Source of the DNA: Camellia lanceoleosa
Lineage: Eukaryota > Streptophyta > Magnoliopsida > Ericales > Theaceae
Assembly: GCA_025200525.1 (NCBI GenBank)
Contig: CM045759.1
Span: 4,960,001-5,024,000, forward strand
Length of the DNA stretch: 64,000 nucleotides
Reading direction: 5' to 3'
The notes beneath the pieces were generated by a model that saw nothing but the letters and a program-made list of their open reading frames with translations, was not told the origin of the DNA and did not search any database. Made by a program: the position numbers and the translations under genes. Shown here piece by piece: positions 10,986-23,134 of this stretch. How positions within the stretch are numbered: position 1 is the first letter of the stretch; every line of letters starts with the position of its first letter.

Positions 10986-11750
10986 ATCTCTCTGTTTATT
11001 CAGGTAAAGCAGTTGAGAACTTGAAAATCCATAGTAGATATAACAAGATATCATTCTATGTGGGAGCAAAATACAAAACTATTTTACTAGATACAGAAAG
11101 GTATAAACAAATTGAACAATCATTTGCTCACTTGGTTATAAGTATAAAAAAAAAAAAAAAACTACACTATTAAATAAACCAAATTCTCATCAAATTCTTA
11201 ATACAAAGTCATGTTAAGGTGGCACTTAAAATCAAGTTCTTAATCAATACAAAGTCATACCCCTTCATAGCCCAGTGATTTCTCAATAATTTGTAGTCAT
11301 CTGATGACTACTTCTATTTCTTAAACATACCCAAAATAATTATTCCATATAGCAAGCTTTTGGGTGCACTCTGAATTTTGTTCTTCTCAGTAACATAAGT
11401 CTACCGGTGTCATAAGTCTTCTTGAAAAACAAATAAAACCATGAAATATACTAACATTAAACCTTTTTTTTTTATCAACAAAATAAAAACTTTATTAGTG
11501 AAATCAACATACAGAGAATATGAAATTATATCAATAAAGGAAGATAATAACATTAAACTTTATTATGGTCATAGAAGCAAAACTGGTTTCTAACTACAAT
11601 GAATTTGCACATACTTCATGTATAACTTACACGCATGCGAAACTCATAGATGTATGAAAATTCTCAATTATAATTGCATCTTATGTTCAATGTTGAAAGG
11701 TCTGGCAAGTCTTTAAGCAAGGAAATAGAGAGAGCTAAAGGAGGACCTAG
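10986..11750. other. AT-rich DNA without gene
   Basis: No coding signal. The stretch 11637-11700 resembles the 3' flank of the PGG pseudogene at 3447-3540 (shared ATGTATGAAAATTCTC), suggesting that both belong to one duplicated or split locus. Confidence 0.55.
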
Positions 11751-11753
11751 CCT

Positions 11754-12952
11754 GTGTTGTATGGAAGAGGTAGGCAATCTCAAAGGAATGAAGATGGTAG
11801 ACAAAGTGTTCAAACAACCTTTGTGGACAATATTCCATCATCCATGAACCCAAAGGGCCTTTATGCTCTATTCAAGAAGTTTGGAGTTGTTAGAGATGTA
11901 TTTATACCGAACAAGATAAGAAAAGCAACGTGGTCAAGATTTGGATTTGTCAGGTATGATTGTCCGGTAGAAGCAGATATGGTAATCCAAAAAACCAATG
12001 GCTTGTGGTGTGACAACAAAGCCTTAAAGGTAATGAGAGCAGAGATCCAGAAGGATGCATCACGTGTCAAGGGAAGGGGTCAAGTTGTAGAGGTAGGGAA
12101 AGGAAATGGAAGAGATGAGGAAAGTTTGAGGTGGCGAATGGGGAAACCATTGAAAAAAATATAGGACACAAGTATTATGCAGAAGCAGTATAGTTAGGTA
12201 ACTATAAGGATAGTAAGGGCCACACACTATTTGCTCAAGAGGTGGGAAAGAGGTGGTTCTATGATAGCCTTATTGTGAAGTTGAAAAGCTTCTACACATT
12301 CTTAGATTTTCAGAAAGCAGTCATTGAGAAGGGAACAAAAGAAATTATGGTGAGGAAAGGACGCGGAAAGAAGGCGGTGGTATCCTTTAGATCATCTGAT
12401 GATACGAAGGAAAATGTATTATTATTAAATGACTGCTGGAATGAATGGTGTGAATCTGTCTGCGAGTAGAGAAAATTTGGGCACATGGAGCAAGAGAGGG
12501 GGGTGTGGCTAAGTTACTATGGAGTACCATTCAATTTATGGAATTCAGATACTTTCAACAAGATTGGAAGGCTTTGAGGAGAGGTAATTAGGTTAGATAA
12601 TGAAACATCTAACCAACTATCTTTTAGATGTGGTAGAGTCAAAGTTGTCACAAAATTTATGGGGTCCATCAACACAGTAGTACATGTGTTGTGTTCAAGT
12701 AGAAGTTACCCAGTAAGAGTACGTGAGGAACAGGTCATGGTGTCAAAACTTGTTCCAGAATCATGCAAGTGTTCTCTTCACGAATGTTGTAGCCCAAATA
12801 GTACGAAGAACATGTTTGGCGGCAATGGAGATCGAGCTGAGGAGGATATTGCTGAGGTGAAAGGTGCCTTGCAAAATGAGGTGGCAGATCATGGTGACAG
12901 GGCAAATCTGCAGAGAGATGACATGGAGATTAATGGATTTAGTGGAGGATAG
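11754..12952 (+). pseudogene. Plant LINE ORF1-like protein with RRM domain (broken)
   Basis: The first frame (11754-12164) holds an RNA-recognition motif: RNP2-like TTFVDNIPSSM near residue 22 and RNP1-like RFGFVRY near residue 62, with FKKFGVVRDVFIP between them. After a frame change the second part (from about 12225) reads WFYDSLIVKLKSFYTFLDFQ and LSYYGVPFNLWNSDTFNKIG, the second domain of RRM-type ORF1 proteins of plant LINEs (resembling DUF4283), which bind the element RNA. In-frame TAG (12467) and TGA (about 12578) both stand where Trp is expected. No endonuclease or RT follows, so the copy lost its ORF2 or is a recombined fragment. It lies on the opposite strand to the LINE at 1-2780. 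Confidence 0.75.
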
Positions 12953-13106
12953 CTGGAGTTGGACGGTTTTTTTCCCTCTAAAGTGGAAGTAACTATTAAT
13001 ACAAGGGAGCAACTTGCCTCCAGTTCGAGATCAGACTGGATGGTGTTGTTCGGCCCGTGGGGGCCCATCACGGATCCTATTTTTGATAATCCGAACCGTT
13101 CAACGT

Positions 13107-13313
13107 GTAGAACTCGTCGAGTACAATATGCCTGTAAAAAATCACATTGATCGGATATCGATAGCTATCTCATCGGATTAGTTTTTTGTCAACCATTAAT
13201 TTGTTCACTGTCTATTTTGTTTTTTATATATATACAAAACTGATTTGATCACATAACTATTGATATCCGATCAATATAATTTTTTACAAGCATGTAGTAA
13301 TCGACGAAAATAA
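13107..13313. repeat. Foldback element (candidate MITE)
   Basis: Two arms of about 60 bases form an imperfect inverted repeat: the left arm (about 13107-13167) and the right arm (about 13256-13313) share TCGTCGA at the outer edge, then TGTAAAAAAT and TTGATCGGATATC toward the middle, around an AT-rich centre of about 90 bases. Size and structure fit a MITE. I find no convincing target duplication. Confidence 0.65.
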
Positions 13314-13444
13314 AATACTCTCATCTCCTAACTTGAATATGACATTGTCCGCAATGGAAGCAAATGCGAAGTAAATTAGAAAAAGAGAGAGAGAATATTA
13401 CCAGACATTGTAGGTGCACCTCCAGCTAGGCAGATATGAACACA

Positions 13445-13466
13445 AATATATATATATATATATATT
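13445..13466. repeat. (TA)n microsatellite
   Basis: Simple TA run of about 20 bases. Confidence 0.9.
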
Positions 13467-13529
13467 GTTTTTGAGCAATAATAAAAGAAATAAACTAAAT
13501 AACATACATTAAAAATAAATAAAACAGTT

Positions 13530-14110
13530 GCGAACAAAAGGACCAGGATTTGCGCCACATGTGCGATGAGTTGTGCCGCACGTGCGAAATTTTTTTTATT
13601 TTTTTTAAACCCAATTACAACCCAAAAACTTCAAACCATTTTTACTTTCATTGCACATCTGAAATAAATATAGCACTTTGAAAACATCTAAATGCTCAAC
13701 AAAGGTATAATCTTCACGTGAAAACCACGGGTACTACTTTTCTCCCTAACTATGTTTGTAACTTTCCATATTCTCCAACAGGGTGACAAACTAGGTTAAT
13801 TTGGTATCCGGAATTAAGGCGCCTAAAGCTAACTCGACCTATGGGGCTGCCATATAGAGTTCAAGTCCGAATGGTTTTGAAGCAATCTCCACACTCTTGG
13901 GTATTTAAACCAGACTTTAATCTCAAAAATTCCAAACCTTTGCATTCTAGGCTTTTCCATTCGAACTCTAGTTTCCACCGTTGCAGTTGGACTCCTAGAA
14001 CTCACTACAAACACAATTAGGTGGCTATACCAGATCGTCAGATGCCATTCAGGCACACTAACACCAAAGGAATTACATCTTTAGAGGATTTGAACACACT
14101 ATTTCTGTCT
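13530..14110 (-). mobile_element. Fragment of a Ty3-type LTR retrotransposon 3' region
   Basis: About 330 bases (13760-14090) match 60850-61170 in the same orientation over ordered blocks: CTATGGGGCT, TGGGTATTTAAACCAGACTT, TCTAG-TTTTCACCG-like, TGGCT-TACCAGA and CACCAAAGGAATT. In the 60-kb element that block lies in the non-coding region next to the 3' LTR. Two words CCACATGTGCG and CCGCACGTGCGA stand to its left (13553-13587). No protein is encoded. Orientation is assigned by analogy with the 60-kb copy. Confidence 0.6.
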
Positions 14111-14111
14111 T

Positions 14112-14990
14112 TTGTTTTTATTTATTTATTTATTTATTTGTTTTTTTTTCTTAAGACAAAAACAATAGCACGCAATATATTTAAATATTTGTTAAACCAA
14201 AAGCAAAAGCCTTTCCTCCCAACTTAAATGACAATGGCCTCAATGGCATATACCAAAAAGGACCGATAAGAACAGTAAAAGGAAAGGGAATTAAAACACA
14301 ATAATATACACATCCTTGAAATGCAAAGAAAGATGACCCCTAACTGGAAGGAAAATATACATGCAAAAGGGTTAGAAAATAAACATAACAATTTTTTTAT
14401 TATTATTATTATTATTTTTTATTTTTTTTGGATCCAAGGTTTCATGTTGATCTTCCTTTAAGTAATCTACCTCAAACCAAATTTGTTAGGTCGAACTCAG
14501 CAGTTCCATTCAAAAGTGTACTCATCTATTTGGCCTTGACACACCACATTGAAAACATACAAAATAACAAATAAAGAACTAAAACTAAAAGGCTCAGGTT
14601 TCCTCTCGATAAGAGCTAAATATATGGTCTTCAGCTAAATATCAATACAAACTTAATTTTTCCTTTTCTTCCAATTTATGAGATATGGGTCCTTCTAACG
14701 AAAATAAATCAACCCGTCCAATAGTGCGGGACTAGGTTGTAAATGACTTATGGGAGGATGATTAACGGAGTGGAGAAATATGTGTGTGAAAAGTATAATG
14801 TGTAAAGAAATCTCATGGGTGGAAACAATAAGATCAAAACCAAAAATAAAATTCCATACATGCTAATTTACTTTATCACTATAATTTTCTATAGTTAAAT
14901 CCCTATCAATTTTGTCCACATGAGAGGCCAAAACTATGGGGAGAGTTTCTGTCATATCTATGGGTGCAACGGTAGGTTCAAGTGACAAAA
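14112..14990. other. AT-rich DNA without gene
   Basis: Begins with a (TTTA)n run (about 14115-14140) and has a (TTA)n patch near 14400. No coding signal seen. It probably belongs to the decayed retroelement on either side. Confidence 0.5.
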
Positions 14991-15470
14991 ATGCTAACTA
15001 CATATCAGTTGTTGGATCATTGGAGAGATGTGTTGTGGCTTCACTAGGTTCAATTTGCAACTTTTTTTCAAAAATCTCATAGCATGCACTCTTATAAATG
15101 TCTTGAAGGAGTTGGTCAAAAGAAATCCACACGTAAGCTGGGATCATCTCAAAATTTTTTGTTGACCACATTGCGTCTACAATTTGACTTGTTTGAGAGT
15201 TCAACCCATTCTAAAAGAAAGTAATGAGTTGAGTCATTTTGTAGCCATGTTGTGGACAAGCATCTATATATCTCTTGTATTGATCCCAACAATGACAAAA
15301 TAACTCATCTGTTTCCTGAGTGAAATTTAATATTTTTCTTTTGAGAAGAGTGAGATCAGATGGAGGTTGTGATTCTTTCCATTTAAAATAAACCAACATA
15401 TTTACCCAATTCAAGGCAGTAAGAACGGCGCCCGTGCATACACCATTCACACACACACACACACACTAAG
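14991..15470 (-). pseudogene. Ty3-type gag fragment
   Basis: The minus strand reads LLKRKILNFTQETDELFCHC and then WDQYKRYIDACPQHGYK, matching the conserved part of the Ty3 Gag domain (retrotrans_gag: short helix, W-x2-Y/F-K, CP-HG). After a frameshift near 15208 it reads GLNSQTSQIVDAM. The N-terminal half of Gag and all of Pol are missing. A GGCGCCGTT word on the minus strand at about 15425 resembles the start of a Ty3 primer binding site (family TGGCGCCGTTGCC), though its second half does not match. Athila-like origin is possible. Confidence 0.6.
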
Positions 15471-16663
15471 TTTCGACTTTTGTGCGCTAAGTTATGAAAG
15501 CAAAATACCAAAGGAGAATATACTCACAGCGATTTAACGAAAATGCTTTACTCGTCTTACGGGTGCTTGACTTGTAGACCGTTGTCTCCAATCTCCACTT
15601 GAGCTTTCTATGTTTAGCACTTTGGTTCTTTGCTTGCAAGTTTTTTTATTTTATTTTATTTAAAAAAAAAAGAACTTTAGTGTTGCAGTTTATTTTTAAA
15701 GCTCGGTTGCACTCCGCTTGCACTTCGGTTATAACTCCACTTGCAAAGACTTGATTGTGGAAAAACCTAGGGTAATGAATTCACCACTAGTAACATAAAT
15801 AAGGTTTTAATTTGAAAATCAATTATGTTACGATTCGAACTAAATAATACTTCGTAGCTACAAGTTCAAAGCATTGATCAAGAGAATTATCACATTTAAT
15901 GTATAGGCACAAACCATCTCAAGTAGTACGAGTCATTCGATCTAAACTAGGATAGCAAAATGACTCGTCCCTCGTAGTATGGTTCGTCTCATACCTTGAA
16001 TATGAAAGAAAAGAAAACCATTGCATGTAAAGCATTCAACAATCACATAAAGAAGAATACCTAAAGAGATAGTGGAAAATATAAATTTGAAACTTCTTAA
16101 ACACCATACATTTCGTTCAAACCTTTACAAAATCGAAAAGTAAGGAGAAAACCCTATTTACTTGGCTAGGGTTTCATCAAAACCCTAGAAATAGGAGCCT
16201 AGCCACTCATGGAGGAGTGGGAAAAAGTAGAAGAAGAAGAACCCTCCATGGAAATTGCCCTTGAAGCTTGAGAATCCCTTTTTTTTCTAACCCTAGCCTC
16301 TTCTCTCTCTTGGAATTTTCAGAAAACTAATTTAGCCTTTTTTCTGTCTTTTTATAAATTTACAATTTTCCCCACATTCAAAACATCAAGCACGATTCCC
16401 GAGGTACGAAAGGGGGTTCCGTACGTGCGATTTCCTTAGGCTTTGTTTGGCTGTGATGGATGGCCCGCACATGCCAGAATAGTCCTCCGCACGTGCGGGA
16501 AGCATTTTTCTCTATAATTTCTGCATTTTTGCTCATTTTATGCTCCCACTGTGTCCAACCTAATTGACATTAAACAAGCATAAAAATATATAATTTGACA
16601 GGCAAGTAGGGTTAAGAGATCCTAATTATCGGCCTCAATGTTGCACAATTCGACCTCAATCAG
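15435..16663 (-). mobile_element. Candidate Ty3-type LTR (minus orientation)
   Basis: On the minus strand the segment could start with TGATTGAGG at 16663 and end in ATGCA at 15435, next to the PBS-like word and the gag fragment. It has an LTR-like promoter: words CCGCACGTGCGG (16486-16497), CCGCACATGCC-like (16463) and CCGTACGTGCGA (16418-16429), followed on the minus strand by AATTTATAAA (about 16351-16360). Borders are tentative, because I found neither a matching second LTR nor a target duplication. Confidence 0.4.
16350..16497 (-). promoter_or_regulatory. LTR promoter candidate: GC-rich self-complementary words plus TATA
   Basis: Three copies of a word related to the perfect palindrome CCGCACGTGCGG (which contains the G-box CACGTG) lie within 80 bases in AT-rich surroundings. 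On the minus strand they are followed about 60 bases later by AATTTATAAA. Confidence 0.5.
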
Positions 16664-17348
16664 TTGTTGAGTCTCGTTTCTTGTGCCGTGAATATCTTGT
16701 ATAATGAAAAATATAATATTATTTATTAGTATACAATTGCTATACAATTGTTGTGAAGAAAAAAAAATATAAAAAGTGCAATGATTATTGTGATGTAGGT
16801 GTTTTGCATAGTGTTAGTTTGTTATTGAAAGTGTTTGTTGTAGACAATTATTTGTATAGCATATATGTATATATGTATTGAACATAAGTTGATAAGCGAA
16901 CAATACACAATTCTGCAGTTTTTTCCTAGCAAATATAACTATATTACTAAAGCGATACATGTTAGAAAATTAAAGTATCCAATGGTAATATAGCATTATA
17001 GATTGACAATGTATGAATACAGTAACATATATAAATTTGCATTTATATTTTTTTTGTATATATATATTGACATATATACAATATTACAAAAGTAATATGT
17101 GAAATATTTTGTAACAATATAATACAGGTAACAATGAGAAGTTCATTAGTCATAATTAAATAGTTGGTCATAATGTAGACGTTTAGTATTACATTTTTGT
17201 GTGTATGCACTATTTTTTAATTAGATTATTAAATTTACATAAAAATTGAAAGGAATTTGTGAATAATTTGTGTAAAATTAGAGATTAGTAAAGAAAGATT
17301 TAAGAAAAAAAGAAGTTTATAGTGTTTAGTTTGATTAGTTTTTTCAAA
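16664..17348. other. AT-rich DNA without gene
   Basis: Left flank of the Copia insertion. Only short TA-rich runs; no coding or structural signal found. Confidence 0.6.
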
Positions 17349-17353
17349 CTTTT

Positions 17354-18193
17354 TGAAAATCCTAAGTGATTCGTGATTAGATCAAGTTTTAAATATTCTA
17401 ACTCCCAATCATTCAAAACACACAATCTAAATCATCAAGCACTTATGAAAGTGATTTAGATTGTTGCTTTGGAAAAACAATAAATCGACACAAAGGATTT
17501 TTACGTGAAAAAACCACAATTGAAGCACCTTCAATTGTGATCAAAAAACCATAGGCGAAACGCTACTAATAAATCCACTACTGAGGAAAGAAAGATTACA
17601 AAGATAACAAACAAATTACCAAACGCATCCAATTTGTGTTCAAACCTTCTGTAAATCTTTCACCAAGCCTTCGTCTCGAAATTGATTGACCTGAAGTTGA
17701 ATCCACAGCTTCACTTGTCGAATCAACGACTACGCACAGTATCAAACTCCTTTGAAACTCCATGTTTGAATCTCCGGAATCCACCGAAGAAGAATACTTT
17801 TGAATATAACCAATCAACCTCCTTGATATATGCATATCAATACATGAGTTTAATACTCACTCAAATCATCAAGGAAAACTCACAAAAACTCCAAAAGAAA
17901 ACATTAGAAAACCTTAAAGTAGATCTCAAAACGTAATCCTAGTTTTAGACTAAAACAAGTACTTATAGGAATCTAGGACAGCAAAGCTCGCTCGAGCGAG
18001 GAACTTATCTCACATGATTTCCATAACCGGCTTCGCTCGAGCCACGCTACATGCGCTCGAGCGTACATTCATCCTTCTCAGGTTTTTTACAGATGCAGCC
18101 TTCGCTCGAGCGAGCAACACAAAACAGAAAGGAAACTTATAACTCAATAACTCAAGTTTGTTCGTGGGATTAACAAGACTAGGGGACCTAACA
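17354..18193 (-). repeat. Copia 3' LTR
   Basis: 840 bases, minus-strand ends TGTTAGGTCC and GGATTTTCA. It holds four CGCTCGAGCG-type words (17989-18112) upstream of TCCTATAAGT (TATA, plus 17961-17970). It is 53 bases shorter than its partner. Confidence 0.95.
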
Positions 18194-18208
18194 ATCTCTC
18201 CCTTTGTC
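18194..18208 (-). other. Polypurine tract
   Basis: The minus strand reads ACAAAGGGAGAGATT directly before the 3' LTR TG, the primer site for plus-strand DNA synthesis. Confidence 0.9.
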
Positions 18209-18780
18209 AATTATCAGAAAAAACTTTCTAACACAATTTCCTAGAAAACAAATGTACTAACTAAACACACCAACTCAAAGAAACACAACTACCAAAACAA
18301 TCTTGATGGAAATCTGCAAAACAGAAAATAGAGAGAATTGATATTCAATATTAGAAACCATCGAGACATAATAAACTAGTACTCCAAAAAAAAATATCCC
18401 ATACAAAACTAGTCCAATGCCGCCTGCAAAAGCCATCATGAGTATTCAAAAACAACATATATCCCATATATCAGATATCCCCATATATAGCCCCCAAAAA
18501 TTAACCAATACTCCCCTTTTTTGTTTGGGAGTGACAAAAAAAAAAAAAAAACAGTTAGATATAGACCAAAAAAAAAAAAAACTAGCCAAGGAAATAAAAA
18601 AAAATGTCCAAAAAACCACAGAGGCCAAATACTGTCAAGAACTAGGAGTCGAATGGAGGAGGCTGCTACATTTGGAGTAATGAAAGGATCTGGGCGAGCA
18701 TCGTGCTCTCCTGATCGAGACGACCATCCAATGTATCCATCTGAGCATCCAACTGATCAAGCCGGAGTGTGATTGACTGC

Positions 18781-19733
18781 TCAAATTGCTACAGCTGGCC
18801 ACGAAATGAACGCAGACGTAGGCATCTCAGGTGCATCAGTAGGGGCTGCATCAAACTCCGCCTTCTTAGCAAGGGGATCATCACCTGTATCAGACACTCC
18901 AGACACCCCCACTCCCGACACACCCCCCCGAACATGAGCTTGACTCTGTGAGACCATCAACTTAGTAATGGGTTTAATAGGAGAAGCAAACTCATCATCA
19001 TCATAGGTAGGAACTCCAAGTGAAGTAAGAAAGCAAGTGAGAAAACACCCATAAGGAAGACCTAAGGACTTACGTCCTTCAAAAACATAGATCATTTTGG
19101 TGACAATCCTGGCAGATAAGTCAATGGGTAGATGATGATCAATGCAATATAACACATACCCCTGATCTTGGGTAATGTGGGAGGAATGAGTGGTCACATG
19201 AATATTAGCACAGACAATGAGGTTGAGAAGATGAAAACGAGGTAGAAGCTCATTTTGTTGAGGAGCGCCCCGGGAAACCAAGTCCGGGAAAAACCACAAA
19301 GTACAGAGGCAACTCGATCAAAATCAACACCAGTACGAGTAAGAAGAGGAAAATGAAAATTTGGGACTTCTGGAAGACCAAGAAACAACCGAAAAACTTC
19401 ACCAGTGATGTCTAAAGATGTCTTCCTAACCCAAATGCTAAATGATGAAAGAATTTCTTTGTGAATAGAATGCATGTTATAATAGAACTCACGAATAAGA
19501 CTTAGATTTTGAGGCCCTGAGAAAATCAACACCTGATCACCTCCTAAGGTATCAAACAACGGACGAATAGGTAGTAACTCAAATGCACTAGGGAGGAAAT
19601 TTCTTTCAAGATGGACTTTCCTAGTGGCATAAAATTCCCTAAACAGTTTGGATTTCTCTTTGGATTCAAACTTGTTAGTGTTGAATTTGGGACGGGAAAC
19701 AGTAGTCTTTCGACGTTTTGAAGGTTCACCCAT
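18781..19733 (-). pseudogene. Additional env-like ORF (putative plant transposon protein type)
   Basis: Two minus-strand frames (19733-19194, starting MGEPSKRRKTT, and 19299-18781) overlap with a frameshift near 19270. The N-terminal part has a basic start and the pattern FESKEKSKLFREFYATRKVH, ERNFLPSAF, REFYYNMH and FLGLPEVPNF. This resembles the extra ORF downstream of pol in SIRE-type and several Ty3 elements (called env-like, or putative plant transposon protein). The second part reads ARIVTKMIYVFEGRKSLGLP and is followed by a linker rich in Gly, Val, Asp and Pro. I see no convincing signal peptide or membrane helix, so a true envelope role is unsupported. It has its own promoter-like region at 20360-20530. 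Confidence 0.75.
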
Positions 19734-20359
19734 GACTGACCACTAAAGAAGTGATGACACCACAAGAAACCACACAACCAACCACAACACAAGGTACCAA
19801 ATGACAATATTAGAACCCCCCCCCCCAAAAAAAAAAAATAACAAAAATAACCATTAAAACACCATTAGTCCAATATTGTTAGAAAAATAAACACAAAACT
19901 TTAGCAGAATATCAATGTTATGAAAAACAGAACTAGGGTAAAGGTCAACAGACACAGATGTACCAATAAGGGAATAAACATTAATTCAATGTACTAAGAC
20001 CACATATATTAGTATATGAAACACTAAAAATAAAACTCCAAATTAAACCCTAACAGAAAAACCTAGCAAAAATGTTCCATACCACTAAACCAAGATGCAA
20101 AAAAGAGACACTCATACATGATAAAATAACGAAACTTAGCAATGATGAACCCTAGACATGAAGAAAAAAACAAAGCAGACACAGAAGCACACTGAGCACG
20201 AGAATGAGAAAAAAATAGAGAAAATAAAAGAAATCTTACCTAATGAAGAGATATTCCCCAAAAAAGAGTGAAACCCAAGGGATGAACAACCATGGAAATG
20301 AAATCGCCCAACAATTGAAGCAAAAGGGGAAAAACTAAAATAAAGAGACACGGTAGCAG

Positions 20360-20530
20360 TATTTAAACCACGATAGGTCGCTTGAGCGAAGACTTTCTCG
20401 CTCAAGCGAAGATACTTATGCGAACGGGGTCGCTCGAGCCAAGAGTTTGTCGCTCAAGCCTAAAAAGCATGCTCTCAGATCAAAGCCATTAGCAGAAGCA
20501 CGCTCAAGCAAACACTCCCTCGCTCGAGCA
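20360..20530 (-). promoter_or_regulatory. Internal promoter candidate of the env-like ORF
   Basis: Six words of the CGCTCGAGCG type (20379, 20399, 20431, 20451, 20501, 20521; several carry CTTGAG or CTCAAG cores) lie 650-800 bases upstream of the ORF start, and on the minus strand they are followed at once by GGTTTAAATA (20360-20369). This repeats the arrangement in the LTR promoter of the same element. Confidence 0.55.
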
Positions 20531-20539
20531 AAGAAGAAA

Positions 20540-21520
20540 CAAAAGGAAAAAGAATAAAAAAAAAACTTTTTGAGCAAAAATCAAATACTCACCCTATGAA
20601 GTGAAACCTAAAACAAAGGAAGTGAGTACAATAGCATGAAGGTGATACTAAGATAAAATAATCTACAAACCATAAAACCCACAGACTTGCAATTTTGTCA
20701 ATATGAAGCAAATAATCATGAGCAAATCAGATAAAATATAATCAATGATCATAAGCTACATGAGAATGTACAACTTAGAAACTAACATGAGAGTTCACAA
20801 AATAAAAGTGTGTGTGTGCAATCCATGAGAGGCCACAGAGCTAGAGTTAATCCTTGTAGTGATTAGATGGCTGGACCTCCGACAAGAGTAACTAAACATC
20901 ACAGAGAAAAGTCAAACCACTAGGAATCACGGTATATTTGTTGAGTAAACGCAGAGGCTCCCCCTTAATCAATGAGTCCTTTTTTTATTATTATTTTTTT
21001 TCAACTTTTCTTTCTTGTGGGCACTCACTGGTGGCATGCACGCTCAAGAGTATGGAGACCAAATCAGAGAGGAATGAAATCAAAAAGGATGGTCTGGTTA
21101 GTGTCTCTGAGGTAGCCTTTTCCTAATGCCCGGACTTCAATGAACTGAGGGAGAAACCATGGAAGTGAAAAATGATGGTAGATGGTTAAGAGACTCAACA
21201 TTACCCATGATATACTACTATTGATCAATTCCTCTGAAAAAGTACAAGAAACACTGTTAGTGGTCCATAGAGAACTTTGATCACTTGTGCGGAAACCCCT
21301 GCAACAGTTTATCACAAGGATGTGTACAGAATGAGATCATGAAGTTAATGGGTATGGACATTCAGAATGAGCTATGAACAAAGAAGAATGAGATCTTGTA
21401 AGCAGCATGAGCAGTGTTCACATAAAATTGGATGCAAAGATAACAGGAATCAATGACTATGAGATTATAGCATCCAAGCACACATAAAGCCAAACACTCA
21501 CTCTCCCTCAAGTAATAGGT
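20540..21520. other. Copia non-coding region between RNase H and the env-like ORF
   Basis: AT-rich, no domain recognised apart from the promoter-like array that follows on the minus strand. Confidence 0.6.
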
Positions 21521-21526
21521 CACACC

Positions 21527-21880
21527 CTAGTGACTGAGCATGACACCTAAGGCCTTTCTAAGGAACTCAAACCAAAGAAGATCAAGGGGTTTTGTAAAAA
21601 TATCAGTTTTTTGATGCTCAGTGGGTACATGTTCAAGAACAACAAGGCATTCTTCCACTAACTCTCGAATAAAATGATGACGAATGTCAATGTGTTTGGT
21701 GCAAGAGTGTTGGACAGGATTTTTTGAAATTTTTATGGCACTTGTGTTATCACAGAAAAGAGTGAGAGTGTTCTGATATATCCCATAATCATGAAGCATT
21801 TGCTTCATCCACAGCATTTGTGCACAATAACTCCCTGCAGCAATGTACTTAGCCTAAGTAGTTGAAAGGGAGATGGCATT
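21527..21880 (-). pseudogene. Copia RNase H
   Basis: Minus-strand YIAAGSYCAQMLWMKQML, LFCDNTSAIKISKNPVQHSC and KHIDIRHHFIRELVEE are the Copia RNase H signatures. A TAG near 21857 replaces the Glu expected before AKYIAAG, and the link to RT is broken near 21890. Confidence 0.9.
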
Positions 21881-21908
21881 TTATTTTTTGCTATGCCAGG
21901 TAAACAAA

Positions 21909-23134
21909 TTATTCCCAAGGTAAAAACACCCCCCCCCCGGATGTACTCTTCCTATCATCAGCACACCCTGCCCAGTTGGCATCAGAAAAGCTAGTAATTT
22001 TAGCTGTAGTATCAGTAGAAAACCAAACCACATACCCCAATGTCCCATTAACATATTTAATGATGCGTTTGACCACAAGAAGATGAGACTCTTTAGGACT
22101 GGCTTGGTAACGGGCACAAACACCTACACTGAAAGCAATGTCTGGATGACTGGCTGTGAGGTAAAGAAGACTCCCTATCATACTCCTATAAAGGGTAGGA
22201 TCAACATCAATACCAAAGGAATCTTTGGACAGGTGAAGACTAGTGCTCATGGGAGTGCGTGCATGTTTGGCAGACTCAAGACCAAACTTAGACACAAGGT
22301 TTTTGGCATACTTAGTCTAAGAAACAAACATACCAGAAGGAGACTGTTTAATTTGGAGACCCAAGAAATAAGACAACTCTCCCATCATACTTATCTCAAA
22401 CTCATGTGTCATGCAATCCGAAAAATATTTCACAAGATGATCAGCAGTGGATCCAAACACAATATCATCAACATAAATCTGAGCAACAAGAATATGGTAT
22501 GTTTCATAAATAAAGTCTTATCCACACTACCCCTTTGAAAGTCATTATCAAGAAGAAATGTAGTAAGTCTATCATACCAAGCCTGAGGGGCTTGTTTCAA
22601 CCTATACAAAGCCTTGTCTAACTTGTAAACATGGTTTAGACATTTAGGGTCCTTAAACCCTTTTGGTTGCTCAACATATGTCTCTTCTTTCAAGTACCCA
22701 TTCAGAAAAGCACTTTTCACATCCATTTGATATAATTTGAAACCAAGAAAACATGCAACACCAAGTAAAATACGAATAGATTCGAGACATGCAACTGGGG
22801 CAAACGTCTCATCATAATCAACACCCTCTACTTGTGTGTAGCTTTGAGCAACCAACCTGGCTTTATTTCTAACCACATTACCATTCTCATCAGATTTATT
22901 CTTAAAGATCCACTTGATGCCTATCACATTCATGGCTCTAGGTCTGGGAACTAGAGTCCAAACATTGTTACGTTTAAATTGACATAATTCTTCATGCATA
23001 GCATTGACCCAACTATCATCTAGTAAGGCCTCTTTAATATTCTTAGGTTCAATTAATGAAACATAACACATATGAGATACCTCATCCCGAATTTCTCTTC
23101 GGGTTTTCATTTGATCCAATACACTTCCAATCAC
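21909..23134 (-). pseudogene. Copia reverse transcriptase
   Basis: The minus strand encodes [54 protein letters not shown] and [15 protein letters not shown] frameshift falls near 22500, after which the YVDDI catalytic box (near 22465) is readable. The second frame (22295-21909) gives the C-terminal connection (LYRSMIGSLLYLTASHPDIA, NWAGCADDRKSTSGG). Several stops between integrase and RT (23130-23410) match CAA, CAG or CGA codons with one transition. Function would be minus-strand cDNA synthesis. This copy is inactive. Confidence 0.93.

Noticed and set aside
19801..19835. C-rich run followed by A-rich run as a possible structure
   Set aside because: Homopolymer slippage tract in the Copia 3' region; no partner sequence.
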